DNA of 64,000 nt from assembly GCA_018268055.1 (NCBI GenBank), contig JAFDXF010000017.1:124001-188000 (forward strand), in the 5' to 3' direction. Shown here in pieces: positions 8,518-18,572 of the stretch. The translations under genes and the position numbers were made by a program. The notes under the pieces are model-generated. The model saw only the letters and a program-made list of their open reading frames with translations, was not told the DNA's origin and did not search any database. The stretch comes from Bacteroidota bacterium. GTDB lineage: Bacteria; Bacteroidota; Bacteroidia; Chitinophagales; Chitinophagaceae. Each line of letters opens with the position of its first letter. The stretch's first letter is position 1.

Positions 8518-10431
8518 TTATTTCAATCCTACTCTTTTTCTTAACTCGTCAACAGTTATGGTCATCATTCTACCAATCGGTTTATTATTTCTATAGGTAA
8601 TCATCTTCATCGTAGAAGCTTCATTAGGAACAGTGATCGCCTCTTTGTATGCCGGATAAAAATTATCGGGGAATGAATTATCAAAACTATAATAGATAGA
8701 CAAGCCATCTACTTCCGTTTCTAATTTTACTTTCACTGTGTTGGAATCAATTTTTGAAACGTTAATTATCGGATCGTACATACTCGGCGCATACTTTATC
8801 TCCGCTTTATTGAAGCGCTCAAACTGAGCCTCCACACGAGGCACAAAACTGTTCCAATCTCTATTTTCTTTTTTGCTCCATAATGCTTCTGCTACTGCAA
8901 ACGCTCTCGGCCATGTCATATATTCTGCATGGCGCATATTATATACTTGCTCTGTCCAAAGATTTGCCTGTCCGCCTTTAATAAATTTTGGATCCACACC
9001 ATCGGGCAATGGTTCAAACTGATATGTTTTTTTCAAACGAAGACTTGCATACACCGGAGGTTCAATACACGCATCGCCTTGCATATAATCTATATATACA
9101 AAATCTGTTGGGCTCATCACTACTTCGTGTCCCATCTTAGCAGCATCAATGCCCCCTTTCATTCCACGCCAACTCATCACAGCTGCATTCTCGGCCAATC
9201 CACCTTGCAATATTTCATCCCAGCCAATCATTCTTTTGCCTTTGCTGCTAATGATTTTTTCTACTCGTTTCACAAAATAACTTTGTACTTCATCTAAATC
9301 TTTCAAATTTTCTTTTTTCATCAATTCTTTAATCTGTTCATTCTTTTCCCAAAAATTTCTTGCTGTTTCATCACCACCCATGTGTATGTATGCAAACGGA
9401 AACAGTTGTGCTACTTCGGTAAATACTTTATCCAAAAACACATAAACTTTTTCATTGGCCGGACACAGTGTATTATCTATTACTCCATAAAAATGCTGAC
9501 CACCGCCGGGCCAAATCATAAACGGATCGCCGGGGCTTACATAATAATTATCGGGTGTGCAAGATAGATCCGGATAGGAAGCCAATGCTGCAAGACTGTG
9601 GCCGGGTATATCTATTTCGGGTAGAATATTGATATAGCGATCGGCGGCATATCGCACTAATTCTTTTATGTCTTCATGTGTGTAAAATCCTCCATAGGTT
9701 GCTTTCTCGCCGGGCTGTGGTTTTAGAAATGTACCAAACCTACCCACTCTCGGCACACGCCATGCGCCCACTTCTGTCAGTTTCGGCAGGCTTTTTATTT
9801 CTATACGCCATCCTTGATCATCCACGAGATGAAGATGCAGCATATTGAATTTGTATTTCACCATTTGATCTATGTAATCTTTTACTTGATCTACCGTAAA
9901 AAAATGACGAGTAACATCCAGCATCAAACCTCTCCAACCAAAACGTGGATAGTCTTCAATAGCTACAGCCGGAATCGGCCAACTTTTTAATGTTGATTTG
10001 GACTTGCTTACAATATCTGCAGGTAGCAGTTGCAAGAGTGTTTGTATTCCGTAAAAAATACCGGCTGGATTTTTTGCAGTGAGTGTAATGCCTGCTGCTG
10101 CTGTTTTCAGTTTATATCCATCATCGGGAATAGAAGCATCATTGCTTAATGAAAAGAGAATGGATTTGGGTAATGCTTTATTGCCTGAAATGGTTTTTAA
10201 TTTATATCCGGTAGGTGTTTCTATTTGTTGGGCAAAAAGAGCAACTGCTTTTTTTACTTCGGCATTGTCCGGCACTACTAAAACAGTAGCAGCAGTTAAA
10301 TTAAATCCGGGCTGCTTTTCATTCACTACCAATGATGCCGGCAGTGGTATCAGTGCAATTTTTGTTGCCGATTGACTAAAGGCGGTCATAAAAACTAAAG
10401 TTGAAATAAGGGTAAAAAGTATCTTTCTCAT
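8518..10431 (-). CDS. Secreted beta-N-acetylhexosaminidase (GH20)
   Basis: A 637-residue glycoside hydrolase family 20 enzyme. It has a signal peptide (MRKILFTLISTLVFMTAFSQS), an N-terminal GH20b domain to about residue 150, then the catalytic barrel. The catalytic pair D354-E355 lies in HMGGDETARNFW. Other family marks are HLVDDQGWRIEIK near 201-213 and DIPGHS near 274. The C-terminal 90 residues are a small beta domain with SIYYSFDNSFP, similar to chitobiase C-terminal (CHB_HEX_C-like) domains. It removes terminal GlcNAc or GalNAc from glycans or chitin and peptidoglycan fragments, probably in the periplasm or outside. The product would suit the recycling genes at 16-18 kb, but the link is inference. 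Confidence 0.94.
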   Translation of the reverse strand: MRKILFTLISTLVFMTAFSQSATKIALIPLPASLVVNEKQPGFNLTAATVLVVPDNAEVKKAVALFAQQIETPTGYKLKTISGNKALPKSILFSLSNDASIPDDGYKLKTAAAGITLTAKNPAGIFYGIQTLLQLLPADIVSKSKSTLKSWPIPAVAIEDYPRFGWRGLMLDVTRHFFTVDQVKDYIDQMVKYKFNMLHLHLVDDQGWRIEIKSLPKLTEVGAWRVPRVGRFGTFLKPQPGEKATYGGFYTHEDIKELVRYAADRYINILPEIDIPGHSLAALASYPDLSCTPDNYYVSPGDPFMIWPGGGQHFYGVIDNTLCPANEKVYVFLDKVFTEVAQLFPFAYIHMGGDETARNFWEKNEQIKELMKKENLKDLDEVQSYFVKRVEKIISSKGKRMIGWDEILQGGLAENAAVMSWRGMKGGIDAAKMGHEVVMSPTDFVYIDYMQGDACIEPPVYASLRLKKTYQFEPLPDGVDPKFIKGGQANLWTEQVYNMRHAEYMTWPRAFAVAEALWSKKENRDWNSFVPRVEAQFERFNKAEIKYAPSMYDPIINVSKIDSNTVKVKLETEVDGLSIYYSFDNSFPDNFYPAYKEAITVPNEASTMKMITYRNNKPIGRMMTITVDELRKRVGLK

Positions 10432-10616
10432 ATTTAAATTGTATGGAGAGCAAGTTAATGAAATATGGAGGATAATAATATTCTAAAAACTGAATCTTTC
10501 TTTCCAATTTATTTTCTACAATTCAAAATTTTTAGAAAGAAATAGATGCCATTATGAGTTTTTCGAATGCAGCAATTAAGATGGATTGGTGGCTAATACC
10601 GGACATATAGTTGTAT

Positions 10617-10943
10617 CTAACTTACCTTTTGGTAAGCGTAACCCCGGTCTATAATAGAATTGAGAACAGGAATCAAACTCTTCCCGGAATTTGTAAGCGT
10701 ATATTCTGTTTTGGGAGAAGGAAGTTCATACACGTTTCGCTCAACAATTTTTTTCTAAACAAAAAAATCTAATTCTTGCATCAATGCTTTATCTGAAATA
10801 CCTGTTAGCAAATTTTTGATCTCACCAAAACGCAAACTTTTATTGCTTAAATTCCACAAAATGCCCATTTGCCATTTACCGGCAATAAACTGTCAGGCAT
10901 GTTGAACAGGACAACCAAGATATATTTCATTTGCATTACTCAT
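10617..10943 (-). pseudogene. HxlR-family transcription regulator, two in-frame stops
   Basis: Reading the minus strand from the ATG at 10943 gives 108 codons of an HxlR winged-helix protein at the family's normal length. It has CPVQHA early, then AGKWQMGILWNL, LRFGEIKNLLTGISDKALMQEL and YTLTNSGKSLIPVL. TGA at codon 17 (10893-10895) and TAG at codon 63 (10755-10757) interrupt it without a frameshift. The intact remainder shows recent decay. The family normally represses a nearby gene in response to thiol or quinone stress. No matching divergent enzyme remains; the gene to the right is an amidase lipoprotein. Confidence 0.85.
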
Positions 10944-11056
10944 AGAGTCAAATTTATTACATTATAACAATACATATTGTCGTGAAGCATGAATAAATGT
11001 GGGTCAGCGAATTAAAATCTCAATACCCGAAATTTTTCTTTTATTTTCGTTATCCG

Positions 11057-11695
11057 ATGAAAATATTTCTGTGTTTGTTTTTGTTTTTTATTGTTTTGTG
11101 GAGTTGTAAAAATAGTGAGAAGCCGTTGCCCTATAATGCTAAGGCGTTACCGCAAAATTTTGCTTTGATAAAATCAAGCGTTCCTTTGATTGAAAACGGT
11201 GATTTAATTTTCAGAAATGGTAATGATGCAGTAAGCCGTGCCGCACGCAGTATGAATCGCACAGACACTTCATATTCTCATTCGGGTATTTTATTTATCG
11301 AAAATGACAGTGTGGTAGTTTATCACTCGCTGGGTGGTGAATATAATCCTTCGCAGAAATTGCGCCGCGATCCGATTGATAGTTTTTGTAATCCAAAAGA
11401 AAATTCAGCTTTTGGTATTTATCGATATAATATGACGGACAGCGAAAAAGTAAAACTCCGCCGTGTTGTTACGGATTATTACAAACAAGGATTAAAATTT
11501 GATTTGTATTTCAATTATTTGAGTGATGATGCGATGTATTGCTCAGAGTTTGTTTTTAAAAGCCTGAATAAGGCAAGAGATGGAAAGATGAGCAGTTATG
11601 TACGAATGGATACTATTCCTTTTGGCGTAACTATTGACGATATTTTTCACTATCCCGATTGTAAATTGGTAAAAAAGTTTATTTTTACCAACTAA
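11057..11695 (+). CDS. YiiX/YebB-like papain-fold amidase lipoprotein
   Basis: A lipoprotein of 212 residues if it starts at MKIFLCLFLF (11057), which gives a proper signal and lipobox (IVLWSC). The longer frame from 10997 puts charged residues ahead of the signal. The permuted NlpC/P60-like motifs are present: IENGDLIFRNG, then YSHSGI with the likely catalytic His, and MYCSEFVFKS with the likely catalytic Cys and a following Glu. Members are thought to cleave amide or ester bonds in cell-wall or lipid substrates; the substrate here is unknown. A one-mismatch -7 box (TATTTTCG) stands seven bases before the ATG. Confidence 0.82.
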   Translation: MKIFLCLFLFFIVLWSCKNSEKPLPYNAKALPQNFALIKSSVPLIENGDLIFRNGNDAVSRAARSMNRTDTSYSHSGILFIENDSVVVYHSLGGEYNPSQKLRRDPIDSFCNPKENSAFGIYRYNMTDSEKVKLRRVVTDYYKQGLKFDLYFNYLSDDAMYCSEFVFKSLNKARDGKMSSYVRMDTIPFGVTIDDIFHYPDCKLVKKFIFTN

Positions 11696-11715
11696 ATCAC
11701 AAAAACAAAAACGTT

Positions 11716-12333
11716 ATGAAAAAGCTATTAACCGTTTTCGCGGTAAGCGGAATTTTATTCTCCTTTATTTTGGGCTCTTGCAAAGGAAAGGATGTTGTCA
11801 ATGACCCAAAGGCAGTACTTGCAGCATTCTTTGAGCGCATGGCTAAAAAAGACATTGATGGCGCTACAAAACTTGCAACAAAAGAAAGTGAAGCAACTAT
11901 GCAAATGATGAAAAAAGGCATGGAAATGGCAAAGAAAATGAAAGACCAATTGCCGGAAAGTAAAGATGATACAGAAAAATTTGAAGGAGCAACATTTGGT
12001 GATGCTAAAATTGACGGCGATAATGCAACAGTACCTGTAAAATTAAAAGACGGTTCTGCAGAAGTGGCTTATGCATTGAAAAAAGAAGGCGGTAGCTGGA
12101 AAGTGGATTTCAGTATGGCGAGTTTGATGAAAATGGGTTTGAAAGAAGGCCAGAATGAAAATAGCGGATCTGAAAATGGTACTACTCCTAATGCAAATGG
12201 AGATGAGCACATGAACCTTGATTCGCTGAGCAAATTACTCAATAGCGACTCATTGAAAGATGCAATGAAAAAAGCAACTGAAGCATTAGATGAATTGAAA
12301 AAACTGAAAGATGTAAAAATCCCTAATCCTTAA
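11716..12333 (+). CDS. DUF4878-like lipoprotein
   Basis: A 205-residue lipoprotein with lipobox FILGSC. Residues 30-140 resemble the DUF4878/NTF2-like fold: DPKAVLAAFFERMAKKDIDGATKLAT, then VPVKLKDGSAEVAYALKKEGGSWKVDF. A low-complexity Asn/Gly/Asp stretch and a Lys-rich helical tail (SLKDAMKKATEALDELKKLKD) follow. It begins 20 bases after the amidase gene and ends before a strong terminator, so the two may form a small operon. Function unknown. Confidence 0.75.
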   Translation: MKKLLTVFAVSGILFSFILGSCKGKDVVNDPKAVLAAFFERMAKKDIDGATKLATKESEATMQMMKKGMEMAKKMKDQLPESKDDTEKFEGATFGDAKIDGDNATVPVKLKDGSAEVAYALKKEGGSWKVDFSMASLMKMGLKEGQNENSGSENGTTPNANGDEHMNLDSLSKLLNSDSLKDAMKKATEALDELKKLKDVKIPNP

Positions 12334-12354
12334 TCGGGATTACTTTATAAAAAG

Positions 12355-12386
12355 AAAAGTGGACAGCTATTTGTCCACTTTTTTTA
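12355..12386. terminator. Bidirectional intrinsic terminator
   Basis: An 11-bp perfect stem (AAAAGTGGACA with TGTCCACTTTT) and a six-base loop, with an A-run on one side and a T-run on the other. It lies between two convergent genes and can serve both. Confidence 0.88.
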
Positions 12387-12403
12387 TTTCAATGAGGCTG
12401 ATA

Positions 12404-15400
12404 TTACATACTTCTTCTATACTGACCGCCTACTTCATACAAAGCATGGGTTATCTGACCTAATGAACAGTATTTTACAGTCTCCATCAATTCGGCAAAA
12501 AGATTTCCATTGTTGATAGCTACTTTTTTCAGATGTTCCAGCATTGCATCGGATTTGCTTTCATTGCGTTTCCAAAACGCCTGAAGGTTGTTTATTTGTT
12601 GCTCTTTTTCTTCCGGCGTACTGCGAATTACTTCGCTTGGAATGATGGTTGGTGAGCCTTGTTTGTTCAAAAAAGTATTTACACCAACTATTGGATATTC
12701 GCCTGTATGTTTCTGATGTTCGTAATAAAGACTTTCTTCCTGAATTTTATTGCGTTGATACATTCGTTCCATTGCGCCAAGCACACCGCCTCGCTCGGTG
12801 ATGCGGTCAAACTCGGTCAATACAGCTTCTTCTACTAAATCGGTTAACTCTTCAATAGCAAATGAGCCTTGAATAAAATTTTCAGTTTTTGCGGAGCCTA
12901 ATTCACGATTGATGATTAACTGTATTGCCATTGCACGGCGCACACTTTCTTCAGTAGGAGTAGTAATCGCTTCATCATACGCATTCGTGTGTAGTGAATT
13001 ACAGTTATCATATATGGCGTACAATGCTTGCAAAGTTGTTCTGATGTCATTAAAATCTATCTCCTGTGCGTGCAGACTTCTTCCTGATGTTTGGATATGA
13101 TACTTCAACATCTGACTGCGTTTATTGGCTTTGTATTTATAGCGCATTGCCTTTGCCCAAATCCTTCTTGCTACTCTGCCAATAACACTATATTCCGGGT
13201 CCATCCCATTGCTGAAGAAGAAGGAAAGATTGGGTGCAAAATCATCAATGCTCATACCACGGCTCAAATAATACTCTACATAAGTAAAGCCATTGGCCAG
13301 TGTAAATGCTAATTGCGTAATCGGATTAGCGCCCGCTTCGGCAATATGATAACCACTAATAGAAACGGAATAGAAATTTCGAATTTTATTTTGAATAAAA
13401 TATTCTTGCACATCGCCCATTAGCTTGAGTGCAAACTCGGTAGAGAATATACAGGTATTCTGTGCTTGATCTTCTTTTAATATATCTGCTTGTACTGTTC
13501 CTCTTACTTGTTGCAATGCTGCTTGTTTGCATTGCAGATATGCTTCGGTAGGCAATACTTCTTCACCGCTTAAGCCAAGTAGTTTTAAACCAAGCCCATT
13601 GTTCCCTTCGGGTAATGTATCAGGAAACAAAGTGTTATTATAAGCCGGAACTTTTCCGTCCGGAAATTTTTTCTGAAATGCTTCTTTGGCTAACGCCCAT
13701 TTATTATTTGCGTCTAACCATTTTTCGCATTGCTGATCAATAGCAGCATTCATAAAAAATGCCAACAACATGGGAGCAGGCCCATTGATAGTCATGGATA
13801 CCGAAGTTTTGGGATCGCATAAGTCAAAACCGCTGTATAATTTTTTTGCATCATCCACTGTGGCAATGCTTACACCACTATTGCCTACTTTACCAAAAAT
13901 ATCCGGACGATGATCGGGGTCTTCACCATAAAGTGTTACACTGTCGAAAGCGGTGGACAATCTTTTCGCCGGTTGATCCACACTCACATAGTGAAACCTT
14001 TTATTTGTTCTTTCGGGGCCACCTTCGCCGGCAAACATTCTTGTTGGGTCTTCTCCTTCTCGCTTCAATGGGAATACGCCTGCTGTAAAAGGAAAATGAC
14101 CGGGTACATTCTCCTGTGCCTGCCATGCTAAGATGTCGCCATAGTCTTTGTATTTTGGTAAAACCACTTTTGGGATTCTGGTGCCCGACAAGCTTTGTGT
14201 AGTCATCGGCTGCCGAATGGTTTTATCTCTTACTACATATTCATAAAAGTCTTTTTGATACTCGGCTACTTTATTCGGCCAATTGTTAATCAGTTTTCGA
14301 GCAACGGGTGTTAACTGTTCGGTATAAAATTCAATCTGTTGTTGAATTATTGCTAATAAGTTATTATCTGCTTTATCTTTTAATGTAATCAGACTACCTT
14401 TTAACTGATACAATTTTGTTGCGATAGCTGATTGATCTTTTACCAATTGATCATAACCTCTGTTGTTTTCAGCAATTTCGCTCAGATAACGAACACGATT
14501 GGCCGGTATTACCGCTTGAGAAACTTTAGCAGTCTCTGCAAAGTGCGACTCGCCAAAACGAACTTTTGTTTTCTCTTCAATTTTTTTCAACATCAAATCA
14601 AATAAATGATTCACGCCATCATCATTAAACTTGCTCGCCATTGTACCGATGATGGGCAGTTCATTGTCTTTTGCAGAAAATAAAAGATGATTCCGCTTGT
14701 ATTGCTTTCTTACATCGGCAATAGCATCTAATGCGCCGGCTTTATCAAACTTATTGATGCAAACAATATCTGCATAGTCCAGCATGTTTATTTTTTCTAA
14801 TTGAGATGCTGCGCCATACTCGGGCGTCATGATGTACATACTCACATCACAATAATCCAAAATAGAAGCATCGCTCTGACCTACGCCGGCAGATTCTAAT
14901 ATAATAAAATCAAATCCTGCACTTTTACACACATCAATTGCTTCCTGTACATGTGCACTCAGTGCTGTGTTATCATCTCGAGTAGCAAGGCTGCGCATAT
15001 ATGCACGAGGATGATTGATAGAGTTCATTCTTATTCTATCACCCAACAAAGCGCCGCCGGTTTTCTTTTTGGATGGGTCGACAGAAATAACGGCAATTGT
15101 TTTATCAGAAAAATTCTGAAGAAAGCGACGTACCAATTCATCCGTAACAGATGATTTACCTGCTCCACCTGTACCGGTGATGCCGAGTACCGGAATAGTT
15201 ATCTCTTTTGAAATGCTTTGCTCAACACCTTTTCCGTTTTCAGCATTGGTGATCTGACGTGCTATCTTTCTTACATCTTTTACTTCGCCCAGCTTCAATG
15301 GTGTTTTATAATCGGCTTTACCATTCAGTGTCACATCGCACTGTTTGATTACATCTTCAATCATTCCTTCAAGTCCCATTTTGCGGCCATCATCGGGAGA

Positions 15401-15754
15401 GTAGATGCGTGAAATGCCATAATCTTCCAACTCTTTTATTTCGGTTGGTAAAATAGTGCCGCCGCCGCCGCCAAATATTTTGATATGACCACAACCGTTT
15501 TCATCCAGCAAGTCTTTCATGTATTTAAAAAACTCAACGTGGCCGCCTTGATAGCTGGTGATAGCAATGCCTTGCACATCTTCTTCAATAGCTGTTTCTA
15601 CAATATCTTTTACAGAGCGGTTGTGCCCGAGGTGAATAATTTCAGCACCTTTGCTCTGCATTATTCTACGCATAATATTTATCGCCGCATCGTGCCCGTC
15701 AAAAAGACTGGCCGCAGTAACAATACGAACTTTGTTAGATGGAGTGTAACTCAT
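12404..15754 (-). CDS. icmF: Fused isobutyryl-CoA mutase / GTPase (IcmF)
   Basis: A 1116-residue IcmF with the expected domain order. The N-terminal cobalamin domain has LFDGHDAAI (His21 as axial ligand) and ITSYQGGH. A MeaB-like G-protein chaperone has P-loop GTGGAGKSS at 194-202, and the C-terminal acyl-CoA mutase barrel has [22 protein letters not shown] and [19 protein letters not shown]. The Phe in FPFTAG and the Gln in NPITQ are the residue types known to favour isobutyryl-CoA/butyryl-CoA over methylmalonyl-CoA. It interconverts branched and straight C4 (or C5) acyl-CoAs with self-repair of the B12 cofactor. It stands alone, convergent with the 11.7 kb gene and divergent from the kinase-RapZ fusion. 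Confidence 0.93.
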   Translation of the reverse strand: MSYTPSNKVRIVTAASLFDGHDAAINIMRRIMQSKGAEIIHLGHNRSVKDIVETAIEEDVQGIAITSYQGGHVEFFKYMKDLLDENGCGHIKIFGGGGGTILPTEIKELEDYGISRIYSPDDGRKMGLEGMIEDVIKQCDVTLNGKADYKTPLKLGEVKDVRKIARQITNAENGKGVEQSISKEITIPVLGITGTGGAGKSSVTDELVRRFLQNFSDKTIAVISVDPSKKKTGGALLGDRIRMNSINHPRAYMRSLATRDDNTALSAHVQEAIDVCKSAGFDFIILESAGVGQSDASILDYCDVSMYIMTPEYGAASQLEKINMLDYADIVCINKFDKAGALDAIADVRKQYKRNHLLFSAKDNELPIIGTMASKFNDDGVNHLFDLMLKKIEEKTKVRFGESHFAETAKVSQAVIPANRVRYLSEIAENNRGYDQLVKDQSAIATKLYQLKGSLITLKDKADNNLLAIIQQQIEFYTEQLTPVARKLINNWPNKVAEYQKDFYEYVVRDKTIRQPMTTQSLSGTRIPKVVLPKYKDYGDILAWQAQENVPGHFPFTAGVFPLKREGEDPTRMFAGEGGPERTNKRFHYVSVDQPAKRLSTAFDSVTLYGEDPDHRPDIFGKVGNSGVSIATVDDAKKLYSGFDLCDPKTSVSMTINGPAPMLLAFFMNAAIDQQCEKWLDANNKWALAKEAFQKKFPDGKVPAYNNTLFPDTLPEGNNGLGLKLLGLSGEEVLPTEAYLQCKQAALQQVRGTVQADILKEDQAQNTCIFSTEFALKLMGDVQEYFIQNKIRNFYSVSISGYHIAEAGANPITQLAFTLANGFTYVEYYLSRGMSIDDFAPNLSFFFSNGMDPEYSVIGRVARRIWAKAMRYKYKANKRSQMLKYHIQTSGRSLHAQEIDFNDIRTTLQALYAIYDNCNSLHTNAYDEAITTPTEESVRRAMAIQLIINRELGSAKTENFIQGSFAIEELTDLVEEAVLTEFDRITERGGVLGAMERMYQRNKIQEESLYYEHQKHTGEYPIVGVNTFLNKQGSPTIIPSEVIRSTPEEKEQQINNLQAFWKRNESKSDAMLEHLKKVAINNGNLFAELMETVKYCSLGQITHALYEVGGQYRRSM

Positions 15755-15770
15755 AGTAAATTATAATAAG

Positions 15771-15778
15771 CAAAAATA
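15771..15778 (-). promoter_or_regulatory. -7 box of icmF (TATTTTTG)
   Basis: Perfect TAnnTTTG, 16 bases before the icmF ATG. No clear -33 element is at the usual spacing. Confidence 0.4.
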
Positions 15779-16027
15779 AACAAAAACTATCGGGTGTTCG
15801 TATATCAATAGATGATTTTGAATCATAATATTCGGATGTTGATGGTGAATTTTTGGATTGATTAAATGGATGGCAAGAGAAAAATAATTTTAAAGGCTAA
15901 AATTTAAATGATTTTCATTTTTATTATTCGAGGCTAAACTTTCGACTATGCTGACGACATACCAACACCCATAAAAAACATAATGGAAGAGATATTTCAC
16001 ATCAGCCGACCCAATGCAACAATTAAT

Positions 16028-16035
16028 TACATTTG
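16028..16035 (+). promoter_or_regulatory. -7 box directly before the AmgK-RapZ fusion (TACATTTG)
   Basis: Perfect TAnnTTTG match ending four bases before the ATG at 16040. It favours this start over the ATG at 15983 and suggests a leaderless transcript. No good -33 TTG was seen. Confidence 0.4.
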
Positions 16036-16039
16036 CCCA

Positions 16040-17494
16040 ATGCAGCATCTTGTTGAATCTATCAGCGCATTATATAAAAAATGGAAAGGCGAAGAACCTC
16101 TATCGGTTGACATGCTCCCGCAAAGCGGTAGCGAACGTCGCTATTTCCGATTGCACGGGAAAACCAATTCGGTAATTGGTACTTATGGGGCAAATATTCC
16201 CGAGAATATTACTTTTATTTATTTCTCTCGTCATTTTAAACAAAGAAAATTAGCTGTTCCCGAAATATTAGCTATTAGTGACGATGAGCAATTTTATCTG
16301 CAAGAAGATTTTGGTGAAGTATCGTTGTTAAATCATTTGGAACAGAAAGGATTTACTAATGAAGTGTATGCACTTTTCAAAAAAAGTTTAGAATCGCTTG
16401 CTACATTGCAAGTAAAAGGGGATGAAGGACTGGATTATCGAAATTGCCTCACCAATCAAGAATTTGGCAAGCAAGCAATCATGGCCGATCTACTTTATTT
16501 CAAATATTATTTCTTAGATGCTTTGCGCAAGCCGTATGATAAACAAAAGCTCATTGATGATTTTGAAGCATTGAGTAATTATCTCACTCATACAGAGTAC
16601 AAATATTTTATGTTCCGCGATTTTCAGAGCAGAAATATTATGATTCGTGATGGCGAACCCAATTTTATCGACTATCAAGGTGGAATGAAAGGTGCTCCGC
16701 AATACGATGTGGCTTCTATGCTTTGGCAGGCAAGAGCAAACTTACCGGATGAGTGGAAAACAAACTTGTTAGAAGATTATATCAACCGTTTTGAAGAACT
16801 CATTGGCAAATCTGTTGACCGTAATATATTTCGCAGTCAGTACAATGGCTATGTATTGATTCGTTTGTTGCAGGTGCTTGGTGCTTATGGCTTCAGAGGT
16901 TTATTTGAACGTAAAGCGCAGTTTCTTACCAGCATTCCATTGGCATTGCGCAATCTGAAAGAGTTTTTCTATAATCAGAGTGTGGGCATAGCAGTACCAG
17001 AATTTAAAAAGGTATTAGATATCTGTGTAGCGGAGGAAGTTGTTCAAAAATTTTCGCCTACACAAGCCACAGAAGAAACACCCCTTGTAGTAAAAGTTTG
17101 TAGTTTCTCATACCGAAAAGAAATACCGCAAGACAATAGCGGAAATGGCGGCGGCTTTTTATTTGATTGTCGGGGAATATTAAATCCGGGAAGAATTGAG
17201 AGCATGAAAACACAAACCGGAAGAGATAAAGAAGTAAAAGACTATCTGGAACAACAAACACAGATGCCCGAATTTCTCAATAGCGTGTTTGATATAGTGG
17301 ATATAACCGTTGAGGAATATATCAAAAGAGGATTTGAAAGTTTGCTGGTAGGCTTTGGCTGCACCGGTGGGCAACATCGCAGTGTATATGCAGCCGATGC
17401 AATGGCTCGCCATTTGAAAAATAAATTCAAAGTGAAAGTAGAATTAAAACATTTGGTTCAGGAAGAAAAAAACTGGATCAATACCGGCAAATAA
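16040..17494 (+). CDS. AmgK-like sugar kinase fused to RapZ C-terminal domain
   Basis: A 484-residue two-domain protein. Residues 1-320 form an aminoglycoside-phosphotransferase fold: glycine loop SGSERRYFRL near 30, catalytic RDFQSRN near 193-199 (Asp base and Asn) and metal-binding IDYQG near 210. This pattern is that of AmgK, the kinase that phosphorylates MurNAc/GlcNAc at the anomeric carbon. Residues 345-480 are a RapZ C-terminal domain with FLFDCRGILNPG and GCTGGQHRSVYAA, the loop that in E. coli RapZ belongs to the glucosamine-6-phosphate-sensing domain. The next gene is MurU-like, 25 bases downstream, so recycling of cell-wall sugars with a built-in amino-sugar sensor is a fair inference. 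An upstream ATG at 15983 would add 19 residues. Confidence 0.88.
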   Translation: MQHLVESISALYKKWKGEEPLSVDMLPQSGSERRYFRLHGKTNSVIGTYGANIPENITFIYFSRHFKQRKLAVPEILAISDDEQFYLQEDFGEVSLLNHLEQKGFTNEVYALFKKSLESLATLQVKGDEGLDYRNCLTNQEFGKQAIMADLLYFKYYFLDALRKPYDKQKLIDDFEALSNYLTHTEYKYFMFRDFQSRNIMIRDGEPNFIDYQGGMKGAPQYDVASMLWQARANLPDEWKTNLLEDYINRFEELIGKSVDRNIFRSQYNGYVLIRLLQVLGAYGFRGLFERKAQFLTSIPLALRNLKEFFYNQSVGIAVPEFKKVLDICVAEEVVQKFSPTQATEETPLVVKVCSFSYRKEIPQDNSGNGGGFLFDCRGILNPGRIESMKTQTGRDKEVKDYLEQQTQMPEFLNSVFDIVDITVEEYIKRGFESLLVGFGCTGGQHRSVYAADAMARHLKNKFKVKVELKHLVQEEKNWINTGK

Positions 17495-17519
17495 CATTAC
17501 TTGATAGATTGCTAACACT

Positions 17520-18266
17520 ATGAATGTAAAAGCACAGATAACCAAAGCGATAATTTTTTCCGCCGGGTTAGGCACACGCTTCAAGCCATGGACAGATAAA
17601 CATCCAAAAGCTTTGGCAGTAGTAAATGGAAAAACCTTATTGCAAAGAAATATTGAATACCTGCAATCGTATGGTATCAAAGACGTGATTGTCAATGTAC
17701 ATCACTTTGCCGATCAGATAGAAGAAGCAATCACACAAAACAATGGATGGGGAAGCAACGTCTTAATCAGCGATGAAAGAAGTGAAGTATTGGAAACAGG
17801 TGGTGGGTTGTTGAACGCAAAACATCTTTTTGCTCCGGGTGAACGATTTATATCTTGTAATGTGGATATTCTCACTGATTTGGATTTGTATAAACTATCC
17901 CTTTATCATGATCTGCATCACCCTTTAATTTCGTTTGGAATAACAAATCGCATTTCTTCTCGAAGTTTATTATTCGATAACCACTATCGACTTTGCGGTT
18001 GGAAGAATAATAAAACAAATGAAGAACGCATCTCCATAAATAAGCGGGATTTGCAAGCATTCGCTTACAGTTGCGTGGTCGTTTTTGAATACGATATTTT
18101 CCGATTGATGAAACAACAAGGTTTTTCCGGAAAATTTTCACTGATTGATGTCTATCTAAAACTGGCATCCGAACACCTTATTTTAGGCTATAATCATAGT
18201 GGCGATAGACTTGTGGATGTGGGTAAACCCGAAAGTGTGGCAGTAGCCGAAGAACTTTTTAGTTAA
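17520..18266 (+). CDS. MurU-like sugar-1-phosphate nucleotidyltransferase
   Basis: A 248-residue nucleotidyltransferase. The signature is AIIFSAGLGTRFKPWTDKHPKAL at residues 9-31, followed by DVIVNVHHFADQI, the ETGGGLLNA segment and a metal-binding CNVDILTD. These fit the short MurU/HddC type that couples UTP or CTP to sugar-1-phosphates. Following an AmgK-type kinase on the same strand, UDP-MurNAc formation from recycled MurNAc is the most likely role. The pairing is known in other Bacteroidota and in Pseudomonas. The specificity for MurNAc is inferred from context, not from residues. Confidence 0.88.
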   Translation: MNVKAQITKAIIFSAGLGTRFKPWTDKHPKALAVVNGKTLLQRNIEYLQSYGIKDVIVNVHHFADQIEEAITQNNGWGSNVLISDERSEVLETGGGLLNAKHLFAPGERFISCNVDILTDLDLYKLSLYHDLHHPLISFGITNRISSRSLLFDNHYRLCGWKNNKTNEERISINKRDLQAFAYSCVVVFEYDIFRLMKQQGFSGKFSLIDVYLKLASEHLILGYNHSGDRLVDVGKPESVAVAEELFS

Positions 18267-18313
18267 AAACACCCGCAAGCGGCTAAAAAGAGCCCATTTT
18301 TAACGAAAATTCC

Positions 18314-18345
18314 TTTGTCAGGCCCGTGTTATTAGCCTAACTTTG
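18314..18345 (+). promoter_or_regulatory. Promoter of typA (TTTG, 20 bp, TAACTTTG)
   Basis: The -33 TTTG at 18314-18317 and perfect -7 box at 18338-18345 are separated by 20 bases, the preferred Bacteroidetes layout. It leaves an unusually long untranslated leader of about 220 bases before typA, AT-rich and with no structure I can name. Confidence 0.7.
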
Positions 18346-18572
18346 CCGCCCGTAAAATTCAGAAAGACCATAAGAAGAGTTGGGATAAAAATTAGAAACA
18401 AGAACAGTAATTAATAATAAACCAACCACATCATTTTTACGTTTTATAAATATTCAGATAATAAATAGTTATATAAAAATAAACGAGGTAAAAAATTAGA
18501 ATTCCCCGCCAATAAATTGGTCGATTGAAGCAAAGTGTTGGTGACTAAAATTTTATCTTACTAAAACAGAAT

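Noticed and set aside
8929..9297. 122-residue plus-strand frame with many aromatic residues.
   Set aside because: Antisense to the GH20 catalytic domain, which is fully conserved; no family features of its own.
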